Origin: Phenylobacterium sp.
Lineage (GTDB): Bacteria > Pseudomonadota > Alphaproteobacteria > Caulobacterales > Caulobacteraceae
Length of the DNA: 64,000 nt
Assembly (NCBI RefSeq): GCF_013822795.1
Contig: NZ_PNLB01000021.1
Location: 37,057 to 101,056, forward strand
Direction of reading: 5' to 3'
The notes beneath the pieces are model-generated. The model was not told the DNA's origin. It ran no database searches and saw only the letters and a list, made by a program, of their open reading frames with translations. Within the stretch, counting starts at the first letter, position 1. Each line of letters begins with the position of its first letter. Below, in pieces: positions 36,682 to 45,177 of this stretch. The translations under genes and the position numbers were made by a program.

Positions 36682-38007
36682 TTAGACCCCGCCCTCGTCG
36701 CTCTTTTCCAGGGTCGCCATCGCCGCGTCGGCGCGGGTGGCCGGCTGCGGATGGGCGTTGCGCAGCTGCTCGTTCCGGAAGGCGTAGATCAGCATCAGCA
36801 CCATCAGCCCCCCGCAGAGGATGAACGGCGCCGGGGCGATCCGCTCGTAGAGCCAGACGAAGAACGGGGCGAGCACGACGTTGACGCCGTTCACGGCCGC
36901 AATGGCCCCCGCGACGCGCGCCTGTTCGTGCATGCCGACCGCCAGCGAGGAACCGGCCGTAAAGCCCGGCCGCGCCAGACCAAAGCCGAGGCTGGAAATC
37001 GCGTATCCGGCCACGACCGCGCCGTAAGTGGGCTGGAAAGCGACGATGACGTTGCCGAGCGCGGCGACGGCCACGCCCCAGCGCAGCAACTGCCGCGGGG
37101 TCATCTCGAACATCCGGATGATGCCCCACTGGGCAAGCAATCCGGCCATGGCGCCGAACATCATGGCGATGGCGATGAAGCCCTGCGCCTGCAGCGGCGA
37201 CAGTTGGAGCTTGTCGATGATCAGGAAGCCGAGGGTCTGGCCCTGGGCCGTCTGGCAAACCGCGACGATGAACCCATAGATCAGGAACGGCGTGACCCGC
37301 GGATCACGCCACATCGGCTTTTCCTTGGTCGCGTCGCCGCCGGTCGCGTCCTTGGCGACCTGGGCCTTCACGGGCGCGACCGGCATGTGCTTGCTTTCCG
37401 GCAGGAACCTCCAGACCACGAAGAGCATGACGCCCGCCAGCAGGGCGAACCCGAACATGGGCCCCGACAGGCCGATCAGCGGCAGCACGAACAGCGGCGC
37501 GACGAACGGCCCGATGACCGTGCCCAGACCGAACGCGCCGGCCAGGCTCGACATCGACTGGGTGCGCTTTTCGGGGGGCGTGTGTTCGGCCACATAGGCC
37601 TGGGTCGCCGGATTGGACGCCGCGCCGAAGAGGCCGAACAGCGCCCGTGCGAACAGGAAGCAGACAAAGATCACCATCGGCGCCGCCAGCTTGTGCAGGC
37701 CGGCCATCACCACCAGGGCGCAGGCGATCATCGAGAACATGAAGCCGGAGAGCCCGATCAGCATCAACGGCTTGCGGCCGTGGCGATCGGAGGCCCGCGC
37801 CCACCAGGGCGACGAGAACGCCCAGAGCAACGCCGAAAGCGAGAAGATCGCCGCCACCATCGGATCGGGGATGCCGATCGATCGTCCGATCGCCGGGAGC
37901 ACCGAGATCATCCCGGTGTTTCCCATGGCGGTCACCAGCGACACGCCGAAAATGATGGCGAACGTCTTCTTGGGCAGGCCTTCCTGCTCTTCGGCGGACT
38001 TGGGCAT
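36682..38007 (-). CDS. MFS transporter (drug efflux/TetA-like)
   Basis: 441 residues with about twelve membrane spans. The motif WWARASDRHGRKPLMLIGL between helices 2 and 3 is the MFS signature, and FGLFGAASNPATQAYVAEHTPPEKRTQ the family motif in the second quarter. A drug or metabolite exporter is likely, substrate unknown. ATG 38007 removes an implausible N-terminal extension. Confidence 0.9.
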   Translation of the reverse strand: MPKSAEEQEGLPKKTFAIIFGVSLVTAMGNTGMISVLPAIGRSIGIPDPMVAAIFSLSALLWAFSSPWWARASDRHGRKPLMLIGLSGFMFSMIACALVVMAGLHKLAAPMVIFVCFLFARALFGLFGAASNPATQAYVAEHTPPEKRTQSMSSLAGAFGLGTVIGPFVAPLFVLPLIGLSGPMFGFALLAGVMLFVVWRFLPESKHMPVAPVKAQVAKDATGGDATKEKPMWRDPRVTPFLIYGFIVAVCQTAQGQTLGFLIIDKLQLSPLQAQGFIAIAMMFGAMAGLLAQWGIIRMFEMTPRQLLRWGVAVAALGNVIVAFQPTYGAVVAGYAISSLGFGLARPGFTAGSSLAVGMHEQARVAGAIAAVNGVNVVLAPFFVWLYERIAPAPFILCGGLMVLMLIYAFRNEQLRNAHPQPATRADAAMATLEKSDEGGV

Positions 38008-38126
38008 GGAAGGGCTGTTAAGCCGCGCCGTCGGGATGCGCAAACCTCAAAGCGCACAAGGGACACCGGGCATTAAGCATTAACCGCCATGCTCCGCCGT
38101 GAATTCCGCGGGGACGGCGTCTTCCT

Positions 38127-38996
38127 ATGTTTCAGATTATCGGCATCGTGCTGCTCTTTGCGCTGGTGTTCGGCAGCTACATCATCTCGGGCGGCAACAT
38201 GGGCGTGATCATGCACGCCCTGCCCCATGAAATGATGGCTATCGGCGGCGCCGGCGTCGCGGCCTTCCTGATCTCGAACTCGGTGCCGGTGATCAAGGCG
38301 TCGCTGGGCGGCTTCGGCAAGGTGTTCGCCGGCCCGAAGTGGAAGGCCTCGGACTACCGCGACCTGCTGTCGCTGCTGTTCCTGCTGACCAAGACGATGA
38401 AGTCCAAGGGCGTGATCGCCCTGGAAAGCCACATCGAAAATCCGAAGGAGAGCACGATCTTCGCGCGCTTCCCGAAGATCATGAAGGACCACTTCGCCAT
38501 CGACTTCATCTGCGACACCCTGCGGATGATGACCATGAACCTCGAAGACCCGCACCAGGTCGAAGACGCCATGGAAAAGCAGCTGGAGAAGCACCACCAC
38601 GAAGCTCTGGCCCCGGCCGGCGCGCTGCAGAACTTGGCCGACGCCCTGCCCGCCCTGGGCATCGTCGCGGCCGTTCTCGGGGTCATCAAGACCATGGGCT
38701 CGATCACCGAGCCGCCGGAAGTGCTGGGCGGCATGATCGGCGGCGCCCTGGTCGGCACCTTCCTCGGCGTGTTCCTGGCCTACGGCCTGGTCGGTCCGTT
38801 CGCGGCCCGGCTGAAGGAAATCATCGAGGAGGAAGGCTCCTTCTATAAGATCATCCAGTCGGTGCTGGTCGCCCACCTGCACGGCAACGCCGCGCAGATC
38901 TCGGTCGAAATCGGCCGCGGCAGCGTGCCCTCGGGCGCGCAGCCGAGCTTCCTGGAACTGGAAGAAGCCCTCTCGGCGATCCCGGCCGAAGCGTAA
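38127..38996 (+). CDS. motA: flagellar motor stator protein MotA
   Basis: 289 residues, normal for MotA. Two N-terminal spans (1-22, 34-52), a cytoplasmic loop with the charged residues that contact FliG (LFLLTKTMKSKGVIALESHIENP), then two spans (about 168-190 and 199-222) with the PALGIVAAVLGVIKTM and GALVGTFLGVFLAYGLVGP signatures. Proton-driven stator, working with MotB. MotB is not adjacent; as far as I recall the two are also separate in Caulobacter. Confidence 0.96.
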   Translation: MFQIIGIVLLFALVFGSYIISGGNMGVIMHALPHEMMAIGGAGVAAFLISNSVPVIKASLGGFGKVFAGPKWKASDYRDLLSLLFLLTKTMKSKGVIALESHIENPKESTIFARFPKIMKDHFAIDFICDTLRMMTMNLEDPHQVEDAMEKQLEKHHHEALAPAGALQNLADALPALGIVAAVLGVIKTMGSITEPPEVLGGMIGGALVGTFLGVFLAYGLVGPFAARLKEIIEEEGSFYKIIQSVLVAHLHGNAAQISVEIGRGSVPSGAQPSFLELEEALSAIPAEA

Positions 38997-39006
38997 CCCC
39001 AAAATT

Positions 39007-39120
39007 GCTCCCCCTCTGGGGGAACTGTCAGCCGCATGGCTGACTGAGGGGGCTTGCTGAGTCAGCAGCCCCTCTCCGTCTCGATGCTCCGCATCGAGCC
39101 ACCTCCCCCAAAAGGGGAGG
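39007..39120. repeat. compound palindromic intergenic repeat, copy 3
   Basis: This 114-base unit repeats the order seen at 31020 in reverse: CTCCCCC/GGGGG, GTCAGCC/GGCTGAC, a GAGGGG/CCCCTC pair enclosing TTGCTGA/TCAGCA, TCGATGC/GCATCGA, and CCTCCCC/GGGGAGG. It fills the gap between convergent motA and purK. Confidence 0.8.
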
Positions 39121-39132
39121 AATTGTTCCTCG

Positions 39133-40212
39133 CTACAGCGGCTTCAGCCGGTTCACGTGGCCCATCTTGCGGCCCGGCTTGGCGTCCCGCTTGCCATAGA
39201 GATGCACGCGGGTCTCCGGCTCGCCGGCCAGCTTGGCCCAGCCGTCGGCCTCCTTGCCCAGCAGGTTCAGCATCTCGACCTTGGCGTGGGCGTGGGTGGG
39301 CCCCAACGGCCAGCCGGCCACGGCGCGGATGTGCTGTTCGAACTGATCGACCTCGCAGCCGTCCATGGTCCAGTGGCCGGTGTTGTGCACCCGCGGGGCG
39401 ATCTCGTTGACCAGCAGCTTGCCGTCCTTCAGCTCGAACAGCTCGATGCCGATGACGCCGACATAGTCGAGCGCGGTCAGCACCTGGGCGGCGATGCGCT
39501 CGGCCTGGCCGGCAGTCTCCTTGCTGACCGCGGCCGGTGCGAACGAGCGGCGCAGCACGCCCTTCTCGTGGTGGTTCTCGGCCATCGGATAGACAGCGAT
39601 CTCGCCGTCGCGGCCGCGAGCGGCGATCACTGACAGCTCGCGCACGAAGTCGGCCGGCGCTTCGAGGATCACCGGCTTGCCGCCAACCTTCTTGAACGCC
39701 GCGGGCGCATCGGCGGCGTGCTCGACCCACATCTGGCCCTTGCCGTCGTAACCCTCCCGCCGGGTCTTCATCAGCGCCGGGGCGCCGAGCGCGGCGACCG
39801 CCTCGCGGGCGGCCTCGCCGTTATCGGCGGCGACGAAGGCGACCGTCGGCGCGCCCGCCCCATTGAGGAAAGTCTTCTCCTCGACCCGGTCCTGGGCGAC
39901 GGCCAGGGCGCGGGCGCCGGGCGCGACCAGCACGCCGAGCGCGGTCAGTTGCTCAACGGCGAGCGCCGGCACGTTCTCGAACTCGTAGGTGACCACGTCG
40001 GCCAGCTTGGCCAGCTCCGCCAGCGCGGCCGGATCGTCATAGGCCCCGACGATGGTGTGCGCCGCCACGCGGCTGGCCGGGCCGTTCGGCTCCGGGTCCA
40101 GGATGGCGACGTCGAAGCCCAGACGGCCAGCGGCCAGCGCCAGCATGCGGCCGAGCTGCCCTCCGCCGAGAATCCCGATCGTCGAGCCGGGGGGCAGAGG
40201 AGAAGCGGTCAT
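39133..40212 (-). CDS. purK: N5-carboxyaminoimidazole ribonucleotide synthase
   Basis: 359-residue ATP-grasp enzyme. The N-terminus STIGILGGGQLGRMLALAAGRLGFDVAILDPE and the ATP-grasp block ALMKTRREGYDGKGQ are diagnostic; RVHNTGHWTMDGCEVDQFEQH is the family C-terminal signature. It carboxylates AIR with ATP and bicarbonate in purine synthesis. It lies eight bases after purE, forming the usual purEK operon. Confidence 0.97.
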   Translation of the reverse strand: MTASPLPPGSTIGILGGGQLGRMLALAAGRLGFDVAILDPEPNGPASRVAAHTIVGAYDDPAALAELAKLADVVTYEFENVPALAVEQLTALGVLVAPGARALAVAQDRVEEKTFLNGAGAPTVAFVAADNGEAAREAVAALGAPALMKTRREGYDGKGQMWVEHAADAPAAFKKVGGKPVILEAPADFVRELSVIAARGRDGEIAVYPMAENHHEKGVLRRSFAPAAVSKETAGQAERIAAQVLTALDYVGVIGIELFELKDGKLLVNEIAPRVHNTGHWTMDGCEVDQFEQHIRAVAGWPLGPTHAHAKVEMLNLLGKEADGWAKLAGEPETRVHLYGKRDAKPGRKMGHVNRLKPL

Positions 40213-40220
40213 GTGAGTTC

Positions 40221-40712
40221 TCAGTCTTCGACGGTTTCAGCGACGCCGGCGGTGTTGCGGGCGCGGAAGTCAGCCAGGCGTTGAGCCAGCGCCTCATCGG
40301 AGAGCGCCAGGATCTGGGCGGCAAGAAGGCCGGCGTTCTTCGCGCCGGGCTCGCCAATCGCCAGGGTGGCGACCGGAATGCCGCCCGGCATCTGCACGAT
40401 CGACAGCAGCGAATCCATGCCCTTCAGCGCCTTGGATTCCACCGGCACGCCCAACACCGGCAGTTCGGTCAGCGAGGCGGTCATGCCCGGCAGGTGGGCC
40501 GCGCCGCCGGCCCCGGCGATGATCACCTTGAAGCCCGCGGCCTTGGCGCCCTTGGCGAACTCGTACATCCGGTCGGGCGTGCGGTGGGCGGAGACCACCT
40601 TGGCCTCGTAGGCGACGCCCAGCGCGTCGAGACTGTCGGCCGCGGCCTTCATCGTCGGCCAGTCCGACCGGCTGCCCATGATGATGGCGACTTGCGCCTT
40701 GCCTGCGCTCAT
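40221..40712 (-). CDS. purE: N5-carboxyaminoimidazole ribonucleotide mutase
   Basis: 163 residues, matching class I Pur[24 protein letters not shown] and [13 protein letters not shown] are the active-site loops, and [14 protein letters not shown] binds the substrate phosphate. It isomerises N5-CAIR to CAIR. The longer open frame upstream has no homologous look, so ATG 40712 is chosen. Confidence 0.97.
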   Translation of the reverse strand: MSAGKAQVAIIMGSRSDWPTMKAAADSLDALGVAYEAKVVSAHRTPDRMYEFAKGAKAAGFKVIIAGAGGAAHLPGMTASLTELPVLGVPVESKALKGMDSLLSIVQMPGGIPVATLAIGEPGAKNAGLLAAQILALSDEALAQRLADFRARNTAGVAETVED

Positions 40713-40839
40713 TCCGACGTGCCCCTTGTCTCGGAAAGGCGCGGAGTATAGGCGCCGCCCTTGCGCCCGCAACCAAGGACGTTCAGGATTCTCGACGCTT
40801 AGGGTTCCCTGCCGATTCTGAGGGTGGGCGAGAGGCTGT

Positions 40840-41568
40840 ATGAAGATCACCGGCGCACGCACCGAACCCTTTTCGGCGATCCGTAAGCGAGCGTTGCTCC
40901 ACGCCGGCGCGCAGGCGACGGCGACCACGGCCGGACCGATCGACAAGACCGCGTTCCTGGGACTGGGCGAAGGCGACCTGACCCCCGCCGTGCAGAGCGC
41001 GCTGGCCACCTTGCTGACCGAGATCGACGACCTGCGCGGCGAGGTGTCGCGTCTCAAGGCCAAGCTGCGTGAAGTCGAGGGCCTGGCCGACCGCGACGCG
41101 CTGACGCCGTTGCTGAACCGCCGCGCCTTCGTGCGCGAGCTGGGCCGCATCCGCACCTTCGCTCAGCGCTACGGCTCGCCCGCCAGCCTGGTCTATTTCG
41201 ACCTCGACGGCTTCAAGGCGGTCAACGACCGCTATGGCCACGCCGCGGGCGACGCCTGCCTGTGCGCGGTGGCCGAACGGCTGGCCGCCAACGTCCGCGA
41301 CAGCGACGTGGTCGGCCGCATGGGCGGCGACGAGTTCGCGGTCATCCTGGTGCAGGCCGACCGCCAGACCGCCGAGGCGAAAGCCCGGTCGCTGGCCGAC
41401 GCCATTGAGGCCACCCCGATCCGGTTCGGCGAATGGACCGCCCCGCTGCACATTTCGTTCGGCGTGCGCGAAATCTCGCCCGAGCTGGACGCCGAGGCGC
41501 TGGTCGCCGAGGCCGATGCTGCGATGTTCATCCGCAAACGTGAAGCGCGCGGCTTCCCCCAGCGCTGA
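40840..41568 (+). CDS. diguanylate cyclase (GGDEF), soluble with N-terminal coiled coil
   Basis: 242 residues without a membrane span. Residues ~48-78 predict a coiled coil for dimerisation ([35 protein letters not shown]). The GGDEF domain follows: [19 protein letters not shown] and [11 protein letters not shown] carry metal and substrate ligands. The inhibitory RxxD site is present five residues before the active motif ([14 protein letters not shown]), so product inhibition is expected. The architecture resembles Caulobacter DgcB, which also has a coiled coil and no sensor domain, but that identity is unproven. Confidence 0.92.
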   Translation: MKITGARTEPFSAIRKRALLHAGAQATATTAGPIDKTAFLGLGEGDLTPAVQSALATLLTEIDDLRGEVSRLKAKLREVEGLADRDALTPLLNRRAFVRELGRIRTFAQRYGSPASLVYFDLDGFKAVNDRYGHAAGDACLCAVAERLAANVRDSDVVGRMGGDEFAVILVQADRQTAEAKARSLADAIEATPIRFGEWTAPLHISFGVREISPELDAEALVAEADAAMFIRKREARGFPQR

Positions 41569-41646
41569 GGCCCGATTTCCCCTTCGGTGACGCGCGCGTC
41601 AGCTTGCTATGAAGCGGCCAGCGAAAGCTACCAAAGGGGAAACACC

Positions 41647-42012
41647 ATGATCGGCTACACCACCGTCGGCGCGAACGATTTTGAGAAGTCCAAGGCGTTC
41701 TTCGACGCCGTCCTGGCGCCGCTAGGCGTTGCGCGCTCGTTCGGCATGGACCGCATCCAGTTCTATGGTGCGCCGGGCGCCGGGGCGCTGGCGGTCTGCA
41801 AGCCTTATGACGGCGAAAAGGCCACCATCGGCAACGGCATGATGGTCGCCCTGGCTTGCCCCTCGCATGAGGTGGTCGACCAGGTCCACGCCGCGGCGCT
41901 GGCCGCCGGCGGCGCATGCGACGGCGAACCGGGCAAGCGCCTGCCGACCTTCTACGGCGCCTACTTCCGCGACCTCGACGGCAACAAGTTCTGCGCCTTC
42001 AAGATGGGCTGA
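41647..42012 (+). CDS. VOC-family (glyoxalase-like) protein
   Basis: 121 residues with the paired beta-alpha-beta-beta-beta fold of the vicinal oxygen chelate family (MIGYTTVGANDFEKSKAFFDAVLAPLG at the start and YFRDLDGNKFCAF near the end). It could be a metal-dependent lyase or a binding protein. AAAGGGG precedes ATG 41647. Confidence 0.9.
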   Translation: MIGYTTVGANDFEKSKAFFDAVLAPLGVARSFGMDRIQFYGAPGAGALAVCKPYDGEKATIGNGMMVALACPSHEVVDQVHAAALAAGGACDGEPGKRLPTFYGAYFRDLDGNKFCAFKMG

Positions 42013-42037
42013 CGAGCGCCGGCTCGCGTCCGCGGGC

Positions 42038-42256
42038 CTAGGCGATGATGTCGGGCGTCTGTTGGTCCTTCAGACGCTCGATTTCGTCCTTCAGGGCCAG
42101 CTTCTTCCGCTTCAGGCGGGCGATGACCATCATATCGGGCACCGGCGCCTGGGCGATGGCCTCGACCGCCACGCCCAGGTCGGCGTGTTCCTGGCCCAGC
42201 AAGTGCAGGCGCTCGGCCAGCCGCGCCTCGGGATCGTTCCTGTCGTCGTCGTTCAT
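42038..42256 (-). CDS. DUF465 (YdcH) family protein
   Basis: 72 residues, almost wholly helical. LKRKKLALKDEIERLKDQQ near the C-terminus is the DUF465/YdcH signature. The N-terminus is acidic. These small coiled-coil proteins are widespread and uncharacterised. A second member lies 1.2 kb away at 43488-43661. Confidence 0.87.
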   Translation of the reverse strand: MNDDDRNDPEARLAERLHLLGQEHADLGVAVEAIAQAPVPDMMVIARLKRKKLALKDEIERLKDQQTPDIIA

Positions 42257-42311
42257 ACGCTAGCCGCCCCACGTCACGGAGCGTTCCTATGCCATGGCGG
42301 CGGTTAACGAC

Positions 42312-42758
42312 CTAGCCCAGGGCGCGCGCCAGGCGGGCCAGGGTCTCGTCCGGGGCCGGCGCTCCCCAGGCGCGCGAAGCGGCTTGCAACGCCGCCAAGG
42401 CCGGCTGACCGCCGCGCCGGTGTTCGCTGAGCGCCTCGAGGGCCTCCATCAGCACCCGCTCGGCCCGCAGCTCGGCGGCCTTCACGTCCTCACGTAGCCC
42501 CTCGCGCGCGCCGTCGGCGACGGCCTCGAACTGCGCCTTCAGCGTGCGGCGCACGGCGCGCACCGGCTTGAGCACCGCCTCGTCCCAGGCTCGGCCGGCC
42601 TTGGCCGCGGACTGTAGCATCGCAGGGTCAGCGCCTTCGGCCCAAACCGCCCACAGCAAGTACGACGTGTTCTGACCATGCGCGTCCTGCAGCTCCAGGC
42701 AGACCTCCGGCACACCCGGGCGCGCATAGGCCTCGAGCGTCCAACCCCACAGCGACAT
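42312..42758 (-). CDS. TIGR02444/DUF2390 family protein
   Basis: 148 residues. The N-terminal block SLWGWTLEAYARPGVPEVCLELQDAHGQNTSYLLWAVWA is the family signature; the rest is a helical bundle. Function unknown. It is three bases from ubiX and probably co-transcribed with it. Confidence 0.88.
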   Translation of the reverse strand: MSLWGWTLEAYARPGVPEVCLELQDAHGQNTSYLLWAVWAEGADPAMLQSAAKAGRAWDEAVLKPVRAVRRTLKAQFEAVADGAREGLREDVKAAELRAERVLMEALEALSEHRRGGQPALAALQAASRAWGAPAPDETLARLARALG

Positions 42759-42761
42759 GAC

Positions 42762-43355
42762 TTAAGCCTCCCCCGACAGCGGCTTGAGATCCAGGCCCCA
42801 GCGCTTCACTGGTTTCCAGGACAGACCAAACAGATCGAGCGCGCGACCGACCGACTGGTCGACCATCTCCTCCAGGCTCGTTGGCTTGGCGTAGAAGGCC
42901 GGCAGCGGGGGGGCGATCACCGCGCCCATTTCGGCCAGCCTGACCATGGTGCGCAGGTGGCCAAGGTGCAGCGGCGTCTCGCGCACCATCAGCACCAGCG
43001 GGCGGCGCTCCTTGAGGGTGACGTCGGCGGCGCGGGTCAGCAGCGAAGAGGTCACCCCGGTGGCGATCTCGCTCATCGTACGGACCGAACAGGGCGCGAT
43101 GATCATGCCCAGGGTCGGGAACGAGCCCGACGAGATCGCCGCGCCGATATCGCCCACCTTGTGCACCATGTCGGCCCGCGCATGGACCTCCGCCAGGCTG
43201 AGCGCGGTTTCCTGCGACAAGGTCAGGGCGGCGGCCTTGGAAAAAACCAGGTGGCTTTCGACGCCCAGCTCGCGACAGGCATCGAGCGCGCGCAGGCCAT
43301 AGACGACGCCGCTGGCGCCCGAAACGCCCACCACCAGGCGCGCAGGTGTGCTCAT
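42762..43355 (-). CDS. ubiX: flavin prenyltransferase UbiX
   Basis: 197 residues. RLVVGVSGASGVVYGLRALDACRELG binds FMN, and IIAPCSVRTMSEIATGVTSSLLTRAADVTLKERRPLVLMVRETPL is the UbiX signature. It makes prenylated FMN for UbiD decarboxylases in ubiquinone synthesis. GGAGA lies about ten bases before ATG 43355 but too near ATG 43361, so 43355 is preferred. No ubiD here. Confidence 0.95.
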   Translation of the reverse strand: MSTPARLVVGVSGASGVVYGLRALDACRELGVESHLVFSKAAALTLSQETALSLAEVHARADMVHKVGDIGAAISSGSFPTLGMIIAPCSVRTMSEIATGVTSSLLTRAADVTLKERRPLVLMVRETPLHLGHLRTMVRLAEMGAVIAPPLPAFYAKPTSLEEMVDQSVGRALDLFGLSWKPVKRWGLDLKPLSGEA

Positions 43356-43487
43356 GCCCATGTATCTCCGACGCCAGTTTCAAGGCGTGGGCGAGGTCCA
43401 GCCCACTGCAAACATATGTGATCTGACAGGCCAGACCAGCGGGTGTTCACTCCCTGTGACAGTAGTTCGACAAGGAGATGACACGTC

Positions 43488-43661
43488 ATGGCCGTCGAAG
43501 CCCGTATCCGTGAACTTGGTTCCCGCCACCAGAATTTGGAGCGGATGATCGAGGAGGAGACGAACAGGCCGGCCGCCGACGCCACCAAGTTGAAGGAGAT
43601 GAAGCTCAAGAAGCTGAAGCTCAAGGAAGAGATCGAGGCGCTAGGCGCGCAAGCGCACTAG
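43488..43661 (+). CDS. DUF465 (YdcH) family protein, short
   Basis: A 57-residue protein starts MAVEARIRELGSRHQNLERM and ends KLKLKEEIEALGAQAH. Like the DUF465 protein at 42038-42256 it is a charged helical hairpin with the LKxxKLxLKEEI motif, and the spacing NLERMIEEETNRPAAD is typical of the group. AAGGAG at 43472-43477 supports ATG 43488. It is transcribed alone. Confidence 0.85.
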   Translation: MAVEARIRELGSRHQNLERMIEEETNRPAADATKLKEMKLKKLKLKEEIEALGAQAH

Positions 43662-43804
43662 GGCCGAGGCTCTTCTTCGTCCGTGCGGGCGGGGGACGGA
43701 CGCCAGTCGACCCTGATCGATCGTTTCCACGGGTCCCCGGAGGCGATCGGCAGGGTCGTCTGCGCGTGTCAGATCCAGATCGGATCGCGCGCCGCGAACT
43801 GAAA

Positions 43805-43826
43805 AGGGGCGGTCAGCGCCGCCCCT
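43805..43826 (-). terminator. intrinsic terminator of trcR
   Basis: AGGGGCGG (43805-43812) and CCGCCCCT (43819-43826) form an eight-bp stem with a six-base loop. On the minus strand the stem runs into TTTT (complement of AAAA, 43802-43805), ten bases past the trcR stop. Confidence 0.75.
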
Positions 43827-43836
43827 CTCCCGAACC

Positions 43837-44514
43837 TCAATCCTCTTCGCCGTCCTCGTCGTCGAAGTGCGGCGGCTCTGCCGCATAGGGCTGGTCGTCC
43901 GGCTCGGCGACGCCGCCGAAGGCGCCGGTCTCCGAGGCCGGTTCCAGGGTCGGGCCGTCGACGATGCCGCGACGGGCGTCGTCCTTGGCCTTCTTGTCGG
44001 CCGCCTTCCTGACCACGGCGTCCAGTTCCATCTGGGTGGCCAGGCCGAGGGTCACCGGGTCGACCGGCTTGATGTTGGCCGAGTTCCAGTGGCTGCGGTT
44101 GCGGACCTGGTCGATCGTCGCCTTGGTGGTGCCCAGCAGGCGGGCGATCTGGCTGTCGGCCACTTCCGGGTGGTTGCGGATGAACCAGGCGATAGCGTCC
44201 GGGCGGTCCTGGCGGCGCGAGACCGGGGTGTAGCGCGGAGCCTTCTTCACCGGCTTCAGCAGCTCGGCATGGCGGCTCTTCTGCGCCTTCATGCGGTACT
44301 TGTCGTTGGCTTGGGCCTTGTCCAACTCTTCACGCGACAGCTGGCCGTTGGCGATCGGGTCGGCGCCGCGGATATCGCGCGCCACTTCACCGTCGGCGAT
44401 GCCCTTTACTTCCAGCGGGTGCAGGCCGCAGAAGTCGGCGATCTGATCGAAGGTCAGCGAGGTATTGTCGACCAGCCAGACAGCGGTCGCCTTCGGCATC
44501 AGAATCTCGGTCAT
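43837..44514 (-). CDS. trcR: TrcR (DUF1013) cell-cycle transcriptional regulator
   Basis: 225 residues. The DUF1013 core runs from ATAVWLVDNTSLTFDQIADFCGLHPLEVKGIADGE (a helix-turn-helix-like part, ~8-42) to a second one, HPEVADSQIARLLGTTKATIDQVRNRSHWN (~128-158). The C-terminal 60 residues are acidic and disordered. Proteins of this family are annotated as the cell-cycle regulator TrcR in Caulobacter. ATG 44514 is chosen by family alignment; a hairpin lies 23 bases upstream. Confidence 0.92.
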   Translation of the reverse strand: MTEILMPKATAVWLVDNTSLTFDQIADFCGLHPLEVKGIADGEVARDIRGADPIANGQLSREELDKAQANDKYRMKAQKSRHAELLKPVKKAPRYTPVSRRQDRPDAIAWFIRNHPEVADSQIARLLGTTKATIDQVRNRSHWNSANIKPVDPVTLGLATQMELDAVVRKAADKKAKDDARRGIVDGPTLEPASETGAFGGVAEPDDQPYAAEPPHFDDEDGEED

Positions 44515-44537
44515 GACTGTCTTTCCAAAATGACGGC

Positions 44538-44557
44538 GCCCGGCCTTTCGGCCGGGC
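44538..44557 (-). promoter_or_regulatory. GNRA-capped hairpin in the trcR leader
   Basis: Perfect eight-bp arms GCCCGGCC/GGCCGGGC; in the minus-strand RNA the loop reads GAAA, a stable GNRA tetraloop. The hairpin ends 23 bases before the trcR ATG and is followed by GTCATTTTGGAAAGAC. It may affect translation or RNA stability of trcR. Confidence 0.55.
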
Positions 44558-44756
44558 GGTGCAATCAAGCAACGCCACATATAGGCCCGTTCCGCGCTCA
44601 AGAAAACGACAATCCTTGACGGTTACCGGGGGTAACGGCGGCCTCCAGCGTGCGCAATTCCGTGAAGTCGCCCGCCTCGCGCACGTTCCCTGAAGACATT
44701 TGCGTACGCCGTGCCAAAGTCTTTGTAACAACGACCCTTCAGGGAGGGCTCCAGGG

Positions 44757-45113
44757 ATGAAAGGCGCGGTCCTGCCGATCGCAGCGGCGGCATTGCTGTC
44801 GGCCTGCTCGACGACTGATACGCAGCGGACCGTGGCGATGAACGCCCCCCGCACCGACTTCAGCCACCTGTCCTGTCGCGAGATCGCCGCCCAACTGGCG
44901 CTCACCGAGCGCGCCGTGGTGTCCAGCACGCGTCGCCAGCGATTGACGCGCGAGGGCGAAACCGCCCAGGCCTACCTCTTCCCCGCCTCGCTCGGCGCGG
45001 CCGCCCCAGCGGCGTCGGCCAAGCTTGAGGCCCGCCTGGACGACCTGCGCCGCGCCTCACGCGCCAAGCGCTGCGAAAGCGCCTGGCGCGGCTACGACAC
45101 CGCCACGGCCTAG
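44757..45113 (+). CDS. small lipoprotein of unknown function
   Basis: 118 residues with a lipoprotein signal (lipobox LLSAC, Cys17), a conserved-looking SHLSCREIAAQLALTERAV segment and a helical C-terminal half. AGGGAGG ends nine bases before ATG 44757. I recognise no family beyond short alphaproteobacterial lipoproteins. Two Cys in the mature part (about residues 42 and 107) could form a disulfide. Confidence 0.78.
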   Translation: MKGAVLPIAAAALLSACSTTDTQRTVAMNAPRTDFSHLSCREIAAQLALTERAVVSSTRRQRLTREGETAQAYLFPASLGAAAPAASAKLEARLDDLRRASRAKRCESAWRGYDTATA

Positions 45114-45177
45114 CCGCCAAACGTCGATTGCCGAACGACGATTGTCGAATGGCGGAAAGCCCCCTAGCAATGGGCGC

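Noticed and set aside
31020..39120. CRISPR array
   Set aside because: The repeated elements are palindromic modules far apart between genes, not regularly spaced direct repeats with spacers.
38997..39132. motB next to motA
   Set aside because: The downstream region is an intergenic repeat followed by convergent purK; no OmpA-like peptidoglycan-binding gene is present.
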